Shown one piece after another: positions 7,636-15,543 of a stretch of 37,618 nucleotides of DNA (position 1 is the first letter of the stretch; every line of letters begins with the position of its first letter). Position numbers and translations under genes: made by a program. This DNA is from an uncultured Acetobacteraceae bacterium. Lineage in GTDB: Bacteria; Pseudomonadota; Alphaproteobacteria; Acetobacterales; Acetobacteraceae. Below the pieces are notes generated by a model that saw only the letters and a list, made by a program, of their open reading frames with translations, was not told the DNA's origin and ran no database searches. The DNA lies in assembly GCA_937873205.1 (NCBI GenBank), contig CALMVO010000019.1, positions 1-37,618 on the forward strand, given 5' to 3'.

Positions 7636-10600
7636 ATGGCGGGCGAGGACACCTCGGAGCCCGCCGCCGAGCCACGTGGCTCGGATGCGGGGCGGTTCTC
7701 AGTGGTAGGAGTAGGCGCGTCGGCCGGCGGCGTCGAGGCCCTGGAAGGGTTCTTTCGGGGCGTCCCCGAGCGGCCCGGCATGGGGTTCGTGGTGGTGACG
7801 CACCTCAGTCGCGACCGCCACAGCATCCTGCACGAGATCGTCGGCCGCTATACGAGCATGCCGGTGCAGGCGGTGGAGGACGGCGTCGAGGTCAGGCCCG
7901 ACAACGTCTACGTGCTGCCGTCGAACGCGGTGATCAGCATCGAGCGGGGCCGGCTCAGGCTGTCGCAGCCGCCGTCGGGCGGGCTGGAGCGCAAGCCGGT
8001 CGACATCTTCTTCGGCACGCTGGCGGTCGAGATGCGCGAGCGCGCCGTGGGCGTCGTGCTGTCCGGCGGCGACGGCGACGGCTCGCTCGGCGTCAAGGCG
8101 ATCAGGGCCTATGGCGGGCTCACCCTGGCGCAGGTGCCGGACGGCTACGGTCCGCAGCAGCCGAGCATGCCGGAGAGCGCCATCGCCACCGGGATGGTGG
8201 ACTTCGCGGTGCCGGCCGACGAGATGGGCCGGCACATCGTCGACTACGCGCGCAGCCTGTCCGAGCCGGCGTCGCTCCAGGCGGAGGCGGCGGGCGAGGT
8301 GCAGGTCGATCCGGCGTTCGAGGCGGCGCGGCCCGCCATCTACGACATGCTGCGCGGGCAGACCGGACACGATTTCGCCGGCTACAAGCTGAAGACGTTC
8401 CTGCGCCGGGTGCAGCGGCGCATGCAGGTCGTGCAGATCGACGGGATCGAGCGCTACCTGGCCCGGCTCCGCCAGGACCCGCAGGAAGTGACGGCGCTGT
8501 TCCGCGACCTGCTGATCAACGTCACCAACTTCTTCCGCGATCCCGACGCCTTCGCGGCGCTGGAGACGGAGGTGGTGCCGAAGCTGTTCGAGGGACGTGG
8601 CGCCGATTCCTTCGTGAGGGTCTGGATCGCCGGGTGCGCCACCGGCGAGGAGGTCTTCTCGATCGCGATCCTGCTGCGCGAGTACATGGATCGCCTGACG
8701 GCGGCGCCGCGGGTGCAGATCTTCGCCACCGACATCGACGAGGTGGCGCTGGCCGTCGCCCGCGCCGCCCGCTACCCGGCCATGCTGCTCGACAACGTCT
8801 CCGACGAGCGCCGCGCCCGGTTCTTCACCATCAATGGCGGTGGCTGCACCGTCGCCAGGGAGGTCCGCGATCTCTGCGTGTTCTCGCCGCACAGCCTGAT
8901 CCGCGATCCGCCGTTCTCGCGCATCGACCTGCTGTCCTGCCGGAACCTGCTGATCTATTTCGGGAGCGACGTGCAGAGCAACGTGCTGCCGACCATCCAC
9001 TATGCGCTGCAGCCGAGCGGCTACCTGTTCCTGGGTTCGGCCGAGAACGTGGGGCAGTTCGGCGATCTGTTCGAGCCGATCGACAAGAAGCATCGGATCT
9101 TCCGCAGTCGCGCGGGGAGCGGGCTCGTGCGGATGCCGCAGCGCGCCAAGATCCCACGAGGTGTCGGGCCGCTGGAGATCCATGCCGGGCGCGACGGCGG
9201 CCGGCGCGGCACGTCGCTCCGGCAGGCGGCGGAGGCGCAGGTGCTGGATCGCTACGGACCCGCCCACGTGGTGGTGAACCGCAGCGGCGACGTGGTCCAT
9301 TACTCCGGCCGAACCGGCAAGTATCTCGAGGCGGCGCCGGGGATGCCGACGCGGCAGATGCTGACCATGGCGCGCAAGGGCCTGCGGCTCGACCTGCACG
9401 CCCTGTTCAAGGCCGCGACCGAGAGCAACGGCGCGGTGCAGCGCGAGCATCTCGCGGTCGAGGGTGACAACGGCAGCGTCCAGCTGGTCACGCTCACGAT
9501 AGAGCCGTTGCGCGAACAGCCCGATCCAGGCGCCGCCGAGTCCGCGATGCTGTTCCTGGTGCTGTTCGAGGATGAAGGCCCGTCGCTCGCGCGCGACGAG
9601 GCGGCAGAACATGCGGCGCAGGCGGCCGACGACGTCGTGGTCCGCCTGGAGCAGGAGCTGCGCGACAGCCGCGAGCGCCTGCAGTCGATGATCGAGGAGT
9701 ACGAGACCGCGATCGAGGAGCTGAAATCCTCGAACGAGGAACTGGTCTCGGTCAACGAGGAGGTGCAGTCGAGCAACGAGGAGCTCGAGGCGTCGAAGGA
9801 GGAGCTGCAGTCGCTCAACGAGGAGCTGCACACCGTCAACGGCGAGCTCGCCATCAAGATCGACGCGCTCGACCTCGCCAACAGCGACCTGCAGAACCTG
9901 TTCGAGAGCATCGAGCTGGCGACGGTGTTCCTCGACACCAAGCTGGTGATCCGAAGCTTCACGCCGGCGGTGGGGCGGATCTTCAACCTGCTGCCGGGGG
10001 ATCGCGGACGGCCGATCACCGACATCACCACCCGGCTGGCGCTGCCGGGTTTCGCCGAGACGCTGCAGTCGGTGCTGGACAGCGGCCAGCAGGTCGAGCA
10101 GCGCATCGGCCAGCCGTTTCCGGACGCGAGCTACCTGATGCGGCTGTCGCTGCATCAGGACGACGGGAACCAGGTCAAGGGCGTCGTCGTCACCTTCGTC
10201 GACATCACCACGCTGGCGCAGGCGGAAGGCCGGCAGACCGTGCTGATCGCCGAGCTGCAGCACCGCACCCGCAACCTGCTGGCGATGGTGCAGGCGATCG
10301 CGATGCAGACGCTGGGCAAGGGGGGCTCGATGGACTCCTACATGCAGCGGCTGTCGGCGCTGGGGCGGGTGCAGAGCCTGATCAGCCGGGCCAGCGGCGA
10401 TGCCATCGACCTGGGCGAGATCGTCCGGCTGGAGCTGCAGGCGCATGCGCCGCGCGACGGCCGGGTCAGCGTGGCGGGGCCGCCGGTGGCCTTGCGGCTG
10501 GAGCAGGTGCAGACCTTCGCGCTGTCGCTGCACGAGCTCGCCACCAACGCGGTCAAGTACGGGGCACTGCATGTCCCGGACGGGCGGCTCGACATCAGCT

Positions 10601-10845
10601 GGCGGATCGAACCCGGCGAGGGCGACGACCCGTCCGGGGCTCGGCTGCTGCTGGACTGGGTGGAGAGCGGCGTCGTCATCAAGCCCGGGCAGGAGGCGCA
10701 GCGCGGCTACGGGCGCCAGCTGATCGAGCGGGCGCTGGTCTACTCGCTGCAGGCCGAGACCAAGCTGGAATTCCGCGCGGGCGGTGTCGCCTGCCGGATC
10801 GCGATGCCGCTGCGGGGGTCCGCGCAACAGGAACACGCCGCATGA
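7636..10845 (+). CDS. CheB-CheR-PAS-HWE hybrid sensor kinase
   Basis: A 1069-residue fusion. Residues 20-215 are a CheB methylesterase domain with Ser29 (GASAGG), His56 (THLSRD) and Asp148 (SGGDGDGS), so the triad is intact. Residues 225-495 are a CheR methyltransferase domain (NVTNFFRD, IAGCATGEEVFSIA). Residues 650-745 are a Glu/Ser-rich coiled coil with repeated SSNEEL/SLNEEL units. Residues 745-860 are a PAS domain. Residues 865-1060 are an HWE kinase with His876 in ELQHRTRNLLAMVQAIAMQT and N-box HELATNAVKYGAL. There is no membrane segment and no receiver domain. The downstream response regulator overlaps its stop by 4 bases (ATGA), so the two are very likely partners. A possible EcfG promoter precedes it. 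The targets of the esterase and methyltransferase domains are unknown; no chemoreceptor gene lies alongside. Confidence 0.92.
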   Translation: MAGEDTSEPAAEPRGSDAGRFSVVGVGASAGGVEALEGFFRGVPERPGMGFVVVTHLSRDRHSILHEIVGRYTSMPVQAVEDGVEVRPDNVYVLPSNAVISIERGRLRLSQPPSGGLERKPVDIFFGTLAVEMRERAVGVVLSGGDGDGSLGVKAIRAYGGLTLAQVPDGYGPQQPSMPESAIATGMVDFAVPADEMGRHIVDYARSLSEPASLQAEAAGEVQVDPAFEAARPAIYDMLRGQTGHDFAGYKLKTFLRRVQRRMQVVQIDGIERYLARLRQDPQEVTALFRDLLINVTNFFRDPDAFAALETEVVPKLFEGRGADSFVRVWIAGCATGEEVFSIAILLREYMDRLTAAPRVQIFATDIDEVALAVARAARYPAMLLDNVSDERRARFFTINGGGCTVAREVRDLCVFSPHSLIRDPPFSRIDLLSCRNLLIYFGSDVQSNVLPTIHYALQPSGYLFLGSAENVGQFGDLFEPIDKKHRIFRSRAGSGLVRMPQRAKIPRGVGPLEIHAGRDGGRRGTSLRQAAEAQVLDRYGPAHVVVNRSGDVVHYSGRTGKYLEAAPGMPTRQMLTMARKGLRLDLHALFKAATESNGAVQREHLAVEGDNGSVQLVTLTIEPLREQPDPGAAESAMLFLVLFEDEGPSLARDEAAEHAAQAADDVVVRLEQELRDSRERLQSMIEEYETAIEELKSSNEELVSVNEEVQSSNEELEASKEELQSLNEELHTVNGELAIKIDALDLANSDLQNLFESIELATVFLDTKLVIRSFTPAVGRIFNLLPGDRGRPITDITTRLALPGFAETLQSVLDSGQQVEQRIGQPFPDASYLMRLSLHQDDGNQVKGVVVTFVDITTLAQAEGRQTVLIAELQHRTRNLLAMVQAIAMQTLGKGGSMDSYMQRLSALGRVQSLISRASGDAIDLGEIVRLELQAHAPRDGRVSVAGPPVALRLEQVQTFALSLHELATNAVKYGALHVPDGRLDISWRIEPGEGDDPSGARLLLDWVESGVVIKPGQEAQRGYGRQLIERALVYSLQAETKLEFRAGGVACRIAMPLRGSAQQEHAA

Positions 10846-11243
10846 CCGACGCTTCGCCGCCGATCCGGCCTCGACTGCAGAACCGGCGGGTGCTGGTGGT
10901 GGAGGACGACTTCCTGATCGGCGACGCGCTCACCGAGGTGCTGGAGAGCCAGGGGGCGGTGGTGATCGGGCCGATCGGCTGGACCGTGGAGGCGCTCGCC
11001 GCGGTGCGGGAGGGGGCGCCGCGGTTCGACATCGCGGTGCTGGACGTCGACCTGCACGGCGAGCGGTCCTATCCGATCGCGGACGTGCTGCTGTCGCGCG
11101 GCATCCCGTTCGTGTTCACCACCGGCTACAACGCCGATGCGGTCGATCCGGCCTATCGCGCGCACGTGCGCTACGAGAAGCCGCTGAGCGGCACGGCGCT
11201 GGTCGCGGGGCTCGCGGCGATGATGGACAAGGGCGGAGCCTGA
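10842..11243 (+). CDS. Single-domain response regulator
   Basis: A 133-residue stand-alone receiver domain. The acidic pocket is Glu21-Asp22-Asp23 (VVEDDF), the phosphoacceptor is Asp68 (AVLDVDL), the Thr switch is in VFTTGY and the conserved Lys113 is in YEKPL. There is no output domain, so it acts as a phosphate shuttle or sink, or by protein contact. Its ATG overlaps the kinase stop as ATGA, which indicates translational coupling and a cognate pair. This receiver type (VVEDDFLIGDAL) is commonly paired with HWE kinases. It lacks the sigma-like domain of PhyR, so it is not the general-stress anti-anti-sigma factor itself. Confidence 0.92.
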   Translation: MTDASPPIRPRLQNRRVLVVEDDFLIGDALTEVLESQGAVVIGPIGWTVEALAAVREGAPRFDIAVLDVDLHGERSYPIADVLLSRGIPFVFTTGYNADAVDPAYRAHVRYEKPLSGTALVAGLAAMMDKGGA

Positions 11244-11258
11244 ACCCCCCGGGGTCCG

Positions 11259-11441
11259 TCATTGGGCGAGCAGGTCCCAGGCCTGGGCGCCGATCTCGTG
11301 GCAGGCGTTGCCCATGCCGTCCCGATCGATTTGCCGGCCGAGCGCCTCCATCATGTCGGTCACGGGGACCCGGGCGAAGCGGTCGCCCTGCAGCCGACGA
11401 CACTGGTCCAGCACCTTCGCGGCCACCGGTCCGATGCTCAC
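11259..11441 (-). CDS. Small protein of unknown function
   Basis: A 60-residue ORF from a GTG at 11441, convergent with the response regulator and ending 15 bases from its stop. The sequence begins VSIGPVAAKVLDQCRRLQGD and ends GAQAWDLLAQ; it looks like two or three amphipathic helices. About 85-90% of its third codon positions are G or C, like real genes here, and the segment lies in a 290-bp gap that no other gene explains. No clear ribosome binding site precedes the GTG, and the frame is open further upstream into arfB antisense, so the start is uncertain. No family recognised. Confidence 0.5.
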   Translation of the reverse strand: MSIGPVAAKVLDQCRRLQGDRFARVPVTDMMEALGRQIDRDGMGNACHEIGAQAWDLLAQ

Positions 11442-11534
11442 CTGGCGGCGGCGTCGGGGGCGGCATTGCCGGACGCCGGGTTCCGGGACAAGCTGTTTCG
11501 CCCATTCCGGCCCGCAGGAGCAACGACGATCGCC

Positions 11535-11957
11535 CTGATTCCGGTCACGGCACGGATCGCGCTGGACGAGGACGAGCTGCATGAAAGCTTCATGCGCGCG
11601 TCCGGCGCCGGCGGGCAGAACATCCAGAAGGTCGAGACGGCGGTGCAGCTGCGGTTCGACGTGCGGCGCTCGCCGAGCCTGCCGGAGCCGGTGCGGGCGC
11701 GGCTGGAGCGGCTGGCCGGGCGGCGCCTCACGCAGGACGGCGTGATCGTCATCACCGCGCAGCGGCACCGCACCCGCGAGCGCAACCGCGTGGACGCGAT
11801 GGAGCGGCTGCTGGCGCTGATCCGGGAGGCGGCAACACCGCCGCCGCCGGCACGCCGCCCGACCCGGCCGACCCGCGGCTCGAAGGAGCGGCGGCTCGAG
11901 GGGAAATCCCAGCGCGCCGACCTGAAGCGGCTGCGCGGTCCGCCGCCCGGCGACTGA
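11535..11957 (+). CDS. arfB: Peptidyl-tRNA hydrolase ArfB (ribosome rescue)
   Basis: ArfB enters stalled ribosomes lacking a stop codon and hydrolyses the peptidyl-tRNA with its GGQ motif. The motif is present in ASGAGGQNIQKVETAVQLRF, followed by the conserved TQDGVIVITAQRHRTRERNR segment. The Lys/Arg-rich C-terminal tail (GSKERRLEGKSQRADLKRL) is the part that lies in the mRNA tunnel. Homologous sequence begins at IPVT, directly after a CTG at 11535; starting there gives 140 residues, the usual length. No ATG or GTG exists near this point. In-frame TTG codons at 11466 and 11262 would add non-conserved sequence. An AGGAG at 11516-11520 is 14 bases from the CTG. Function is secure; the initiation codon is not. 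Confidence 0.85.
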   Translation: MIPVTARIALDEDELHESFMRASGAGGQNIQKVETAVQLRFDVRRSPSLPEPVRARLERLAGRRLTQDGVIVITAQRHRTRERNRVDAMERLLALIREAATPPPPARRPTRPTRGSKERRLEGKSQRADLKRLRGPPPGD

Positions 11958-11994
11958 GCGCGCCGACGGTCTTCCAGCTGGAGCCCGTCTCCCG

Positions 11995-12992
11995 ATGCAG
12001 TTCCGATCCGCACCCCGCCGGTCCTCCTCCTCCTGGCCGCGGGGCCGTCGCTCGCGCGCGGTCCAGCCGCCCTCGCGTCACCCGAGCCCGATGGCGTCGA
12101 TCCGCTGGCGCCGACCCCGCTCGCGATCCCGATCGAGCCGCTGCCCGAGTTCGGCACCCCGTTCAACCTCCGCCGGGTCGGCGCCGACGCCGGCCGAGGA
12201 CTGGCGGACCACGGGATCCATCTCGTCGCCAGGGACCTGTCGGAGGAGATGGGCGAGGTCGATGGGGGCATCAGGCGCGACGGCTTCTTCGAGGGCTACA
12301 CCGCGGTCGGCGCCGATTTCGACCTCGAACGCATCGCCGGCATTCGGTGCCGGCCGACGCGAACCACGGCGGCTTCCCCGGGCCGGACCGGGGCCTCAAC
12401 GACGTCAGCGGCGCCACCATCCCGGGCCAGATCGGCTACCGCACCAAGGCGCTGAACGACCGCCACCCGCGCGCCCACGCCGTCGGCGGCTTTGTCGACA
12501 CCGGGCGCTACGCCGACCCGTTCTTCAACACCGCCGGCCGCAACCGCACGCTGCTCGGCGGCGCCGACCGGACCGACCTGCAATCGGGCATCGTCTACGT
12601 GCAGGGTCAGCAGATGGTGTATCGCCGGGACCGGTCCGACCGCGGCGTCACGCTGTTCGGCGGCGCCGACTGGGCGGCCGGCGGGCAGCCCAGCATCGAG
12701 CGCATGGTGTTCGGCGGCGGGTTCTGGCGCGGCCCCATCGGAGCCAGGCCACGTGACACCGCCGGCATCGCCTTCACCGACACCGCAGTCAACTGCCGCA
12801 TCACCGAGCGCATCGGCACCGGGCCTCTCGATCAAGCCGTTCGGCGAGTTCATCAGCCACCCCGACCAGGAGGCGAGCGCCCGGCCCAGCCGCAACGACA
12901 CCCATGCGGTGCCGGTCGGCACGCTGTTCGAGATCGATCTCGCCGCCCTAATCGGGTTGCCGGTGCTGGTCCATCGGCCGTCGGCACCGTAA
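11995..12992 (+). pseudogene. Broken OprB-family carbohydrate porin gene
   Basis: Remnants of an outer-membrane OprB porin in two alternating frames. The frame with codons at 11997 reads a signal-peptide-like VLLLLAAGPSLARG and then LADHGIHLVARDLSEEMGEV up to FDLERIAGI near 12340. From about 12350 to 12820 the homologous reading moves to another frame (YRTKALNDRHPRAHAVGGFV, NTAGRN, VYVQGQQMVYR, RGVTLFGGADWA, GIAFTDTAVN). Near 12825 it returns to the first frame (SIKPFGEFISHPDQ to FEIDLAALIGLPVL) and stops at 12990-12992. Compared with intact OprB proteins, well over 100 residues are missing between the first and second blocks. At least two frameshifts plus this deletion rule out a working porin. 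An ATG at 11995 is in a third frame relative to the signal peptide. Confidence 0.8.
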
Positions 12993-13052
12993 ACCTCCGC
13001 CTCGGCCCGCTCCTGCGGGGTCCAAGCCATCGATAACCAAGGAAACGGTCCA

Positions 13053-13892
13053 CTGTCCGATTATGTAAAGCCGGCCGCAATCGTCGACGCCATGGTCGAG
13101 TCCGGCGTCGTGAAGGCGGCGCTGCCGATGCTCGACCTGCTGGTGCGCGGCGGCCTCGCCGGCGCCTACCTCGCCTTCGTCACCTCGATGGCGTTCCTGC
13201 TGTTCGCGCAGACCGGCCAGTTCGTGGTCGGCGCGCTGCTGTTCCCGGCCGGCTTCGCGCTGATCGTGGTGCTGGGCATGGAGCTGCTGACCGGCAACTT
13301 CGCCATCCTGCCGACCGCGCTGTTCGCCGGCCGCATCGGGGTCGGCGGGATGCTGCGCAACTGGGGGCTGGTGTTCCTCGGCAACCTGATCGGCAGCCTG
13401 ATCTATGCGGTGCTGTTCTGGATCGCCGCCACCGAGGCCGGCCACACCAGCGGCGGCCCGGTCGGTGACAAGCTGCGGGCGCTGGCGGTGTCCAAGACCA
13501 CCGCGTACGAGGCGTTCGGCGCCGCGGGCATGCTGACGGTGTTCACCAAGGCGATCCTGTGCAACTGGATGGTGAGCCTGGGTTCGGTGATGGGGCTGGC
13601 CTCGACGTCCACCCTCGGCAAGATCCTGGGCGCCTGGCTGCCGATCTTCATCTTCGTGAGCCAGGGCTTCGAGCACAGCGTGGTCAACATGTTCGCGATC
13701 CCGGCCGGTATGCTGCTCGGCGCCCACGTGACGCTCGCCGACTGGTGGCTGTGGAACGAGATTCCGGTGACGCTGGGCAATGCGGTCGGCGCGTTCGTCT
13801 TCACCGGCATGACGTTCTACGTCACCTACGGCCGCGGCGCGCGGGGCTCGTCGCAGGACGCGACGGCGGTGCCGCTGGCAGCCGGCCGCTGA
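13053..13892 (+). CDS. Formate/nitrite transporter (FNT) family channel
   Basis: A six-helix channel for small monovalent anions (formate, nitrite, hydrosulfide or similar), acting as a pentamer in the inner membrane. Six hydrophobic segments are visible. Family hallmarks include LLTGNFAILPTALFAGR, the KAILCNWMVSLGSVM segment and the EHSVVNMFAIPAGMLLG segment with the channel-lining His and Asn. The only canonical start in frame is the ATG at 13092, but the family's conserved N-terminus (YVKPAAIVDAMVESG) lies upstream of it. This points to the CTG at 13053, 8 bases after AAGGAA (13039-13044), giving 279 residues. The exact anion cannot be told. The broken porin gene directly upstream may once have been co-transcribed. 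Confidence 0.85.
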   Translation: MSDYVKPAAIVDAMVESGVVKAALPMLDLLVRGGLAGAYLAFVTSMAFLLFAQTGQFVVGALLFPAGFALIVVLGMELLTGNFAILPTALFAGRIGVGGMLRNWGLVFLGNLIGSLIYAVLFWIAATEAGHTSGGPVGDKLRALAVSKTTAYEAFGAAGMLTVFTKAILCNWMVSLGSVMGLASTSTLGKILGAWLPIFIFVSQGFEHSVVNMFAIPAGMLLGAHVTLADWWLWNEIPVTLGNAVGAFVFTGMTFYVTYGRGARGSSQDATAVPLAAGR

Positions 13893-14429
13893 AGCCGGCT
13901 CGGTCGTCGTTCCAGAAAGTATTCCTATTCAATCGAACGGGCCCATCCGATCGGATGGTGCTCCAGCTGTTTGATCCCGGTGCATGGTGATGCCAGCCTA
14001 ATCCAGATCGCATCGGCCGTTTGAACCCGATCCTGCAGACACAGGCGCAGGCCTTCCAGAGCTTGAGCCTGCATGCATGATCGTATGTGTCCAGGAACGG
14101 TCCGAGGTGCACCTGGAGCTGCCGGTTGGTCGATCCTGAACTTTGCAGTGGGATCGGAGCGATAGCGCGACCGTGTCAGGGCGCGACGAGACGGTGCTCG
14201 GTCAACAGGATTTCGATCCTGCCAAGGCCCGGCGAGTGATGACCGTAGCTCCGAACGGCCATGTCGAGTTGGTGCCGATGCGGGCGATTGTCGCCGAGCT
14301 CCAGCGGGTCGCACCTGACATCAAGCTCCGATCGACGTGGCTCGGCACGTGCGCTGTCGGCACGATCCGGCTCATCGCCGGCTCAGGACGCTGATCGGGG
14401 AGGTGGCGGCGGAGCTGCCGGTCAGGCAG
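13893..14429. other. Intergenic stretch without a supported gene
   Basis: Holds a degenerate copy of the hairpin element (13918-13966) and then about 460 bp in which I see no recognisable gene. A plus-strand frame at 14143-14394 (83 codons from TTG) is open, but its G+C at third positions is clearly lower than in neighbouring genes and it matches no family I know. It may be decayed coding sequence. Confidence 0.5.
13918..13966 (+). repeat. Degenerate half copy of the 108-bp hairpin element
   Basis: 49 bases align without gaps to the second hairpin of the element at 14430-14537, with 12 differences that are nearly all transitions (AGTATT...CTCCAG against AGCATC...CTCTAG). The first hairpin and the spacer are absent. 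Same orientation as the full copy 460 bp away. Confidence 0.7.
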
Positions 14430-14537
14430 CTAGAGGATGATCCGATCGCTTAGGCTCACGGATCATCCTCTAGCTTGTTGTTTTGACGAGCATCGTTATC
14501 CGATCGAACGAGTCCGTTCGATCGGATGATGCTCTAG
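14430..14537 (+). repeat. 108-bp two-hairpin element, copy A
   Basis: Bounded by CTAG at both ends. Hairpin 1 has 15-bp perfect arms (CTAGAGGATGATCCG and its complement). A spacer CTTGTTGTTTTGACG follows. Hairpin 2 has arms around CGATCGAAC-GAGTCC-GTTCGATCG and ends GATGATGCTCTAG. The terminal CTAG contains the TAG stop of the minus-strand asparaginase gene (14534-14536). An inverted copy with two mismatches lies at 27547-27654. There is no ORF inside. It could act as a terminator between convergent units; its structure suggests a REP/MITE-like mobile repeat. Confidence 0.9.
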
Positions 14538-15529
14538 GGGAACGCCGTGCGGAGCTCGCCGACCAAGGTGCCGGCCCAGTTGCGGAGCATGGGCCGGCAG
14601 CGCGCCGACAGCTCCGGCGCCGCCGCCAGGGAGGGCGGCAGGTGGCGCGACAGCAGGGCGGCCATCGCCACCTCGGCGGCACGGGCGGCGCCATCGGCGC
14701 ACTTCACCGCGATGCCCAGCCCCTGCTCCGGCAGGGCCGCCACGTGCACGCCCTCGGCCCCCATCTTGACGAAGGCGGTGCGGCCCAGCGCCTGCATCAG
14801 CACGGTGTCGTAGCGGCCGGGGCCGGCGACCAGCGCCGGATGCGCCGCGACCGCGTCGCGAAGCCGGCGGGCGGACGCGGCGCGGTCGGGATGCAGGCCG
14901 GCGCCGCTGCCGAAGCGGGCGAAGCCGCGCGCCAGCGCCCGCAGCGGGATCGCGTGCGTGGGGATGCCGCAGCCGTCGATGGCGGCGGGGCAGCGGTCCA
15001 GCCGCACGCCGGTCATGTCGGCGACGGCGCCCAGGACCTGGCGCATGACCGGGTGCTCGGGCCGGACATAGCCGGCGAGGTCGAGGCCGGCGTCGCGGCC
15101 GAGGCAGACGAAGCCGGCATGCTTGCCCGAGCAGTTGTTGTGCAGCGCCGAGGGCGATCCGCCGGCGCGGATCAGCGCCTCCTGACCGTGGCGGCTGGTC
15201 GGCCAGTGCGCGCCGCATTCGAGGCAGCCGGCATCCTGGCCGGCCCGGCCCAGCATGGCGCCGGCGGTCTCCACATGAACCGGCTCGCCGCCATGCGAGG
15301 CGCAGGCCAGGGCGAGCTCGGGGGCGGTGAGGCCGAGGCGGTCGGCGGCGCCGGTCTCGACCAGCGGCAGCGCCAGCAGCGCCTTGATCGTGGAGCGGGT
15401 GAACACCGGCGCCTCGACGTCGCCGGCGGCGAACAGCACCCTGCCCTGCTCGTCCACCACCACGGCGCGGCCGAGATGGCGGGACTCGACGGCGCCACCG
15501 CGCAGCGCCTCAACCAGCGGCACGTCCAC
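14534..15529 (-). CDS. Asparaginase II family protein
   Basis: A 331-residue protein of the asparaginase II family (the thermolabile, Rhizobium etli AnsA type, unrelated in sequence to E. coli AnsA/AnsB), predicted to hydrolyse L-asparagine to aspartate and ammonia in the cytoplasm. Conserved blocks include VFTRSTIKALLALPLVE, ACASHGGEPVHVE, LHNNCSGKHAGFVCL and the Cys-Gly-Ile-Pro-Thr motif in DGCGIPTHAIPL. The start is the GTG at 15529 (VDVPLVEALRGG), which matches the family N-terminus and lies 14 bases after the upstream gene's stop. Longer readings run through that gene. The TAG stop is supplied by the terminal CTAG of hairpin element A. It probably shares a transcript with the Gln-rich gene. 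Confidence 0.88.
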   Translation of the reverse strand: MDVPLVEALRGGAVESRHLGRAVVVDEQGRVLFAAGDVEAPVFTRSTIKALLALPLVETGAADRLGLTAPELALACASHGGEPVHVETAGAMLGRAGQDAGCLECGAHWPTSRHGQEALIRAGGSPSALHNNCSGKHAGFVCLGRDAGLDLAGYVRPEHPVMRQVLGAVADMTGVRLDRCPAAIDGCGIPTHAIPLRALARGFARFGSGAGLHPDRAASARRLRDAVAAHPALVAGPGRYDTVLMQALGRTAFVKMGAEGVHVAALPEQGLGIAVKCADGAARAAEVAMAALLSRHLPPSLAAAPELSARCRPMLRNWAGTLVGELRTAFP

Positions 15530-15543
15530 CGCGCGGGACCGGG

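Noticed and set aside
3377-10836. Very long minus-strand open frames opposite the two kinase genes (up to about 1045 codons)
   Set aside because: They mirror intact plus-strand domains, are extremely Arg/Gln/Pro-rich and have no family motifs; long antisense frames are expected where third codon positions are almost all G or C.
10842-11243. Response regulator as PhyR
   Set aside because: It is a lone receiver domain without the N-terminal sigma-like domain that defines PhyR.
11262-11534. N-terminal extension of arfB from a TTG
   Set aside because: The added residues have no ArfB similarity and the opposite strand carries a better coding candidate (11259-11441).
14143-14394. 83-codon plus-strand frame after the FNT gene
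   Set aside because: TTG start, no ribosome site, third-position G+C clearly below that of neighbouring genes and no recognisable motif; at best decayed coding sequence.
14430-14537. CRISPR or tRNA origin for the 108-bp hairpin element
   Set aside because: There is no repeat-spacer periodicity and no cloverleaf or CCA-type end; the two hairpins are simple inverted repeats.
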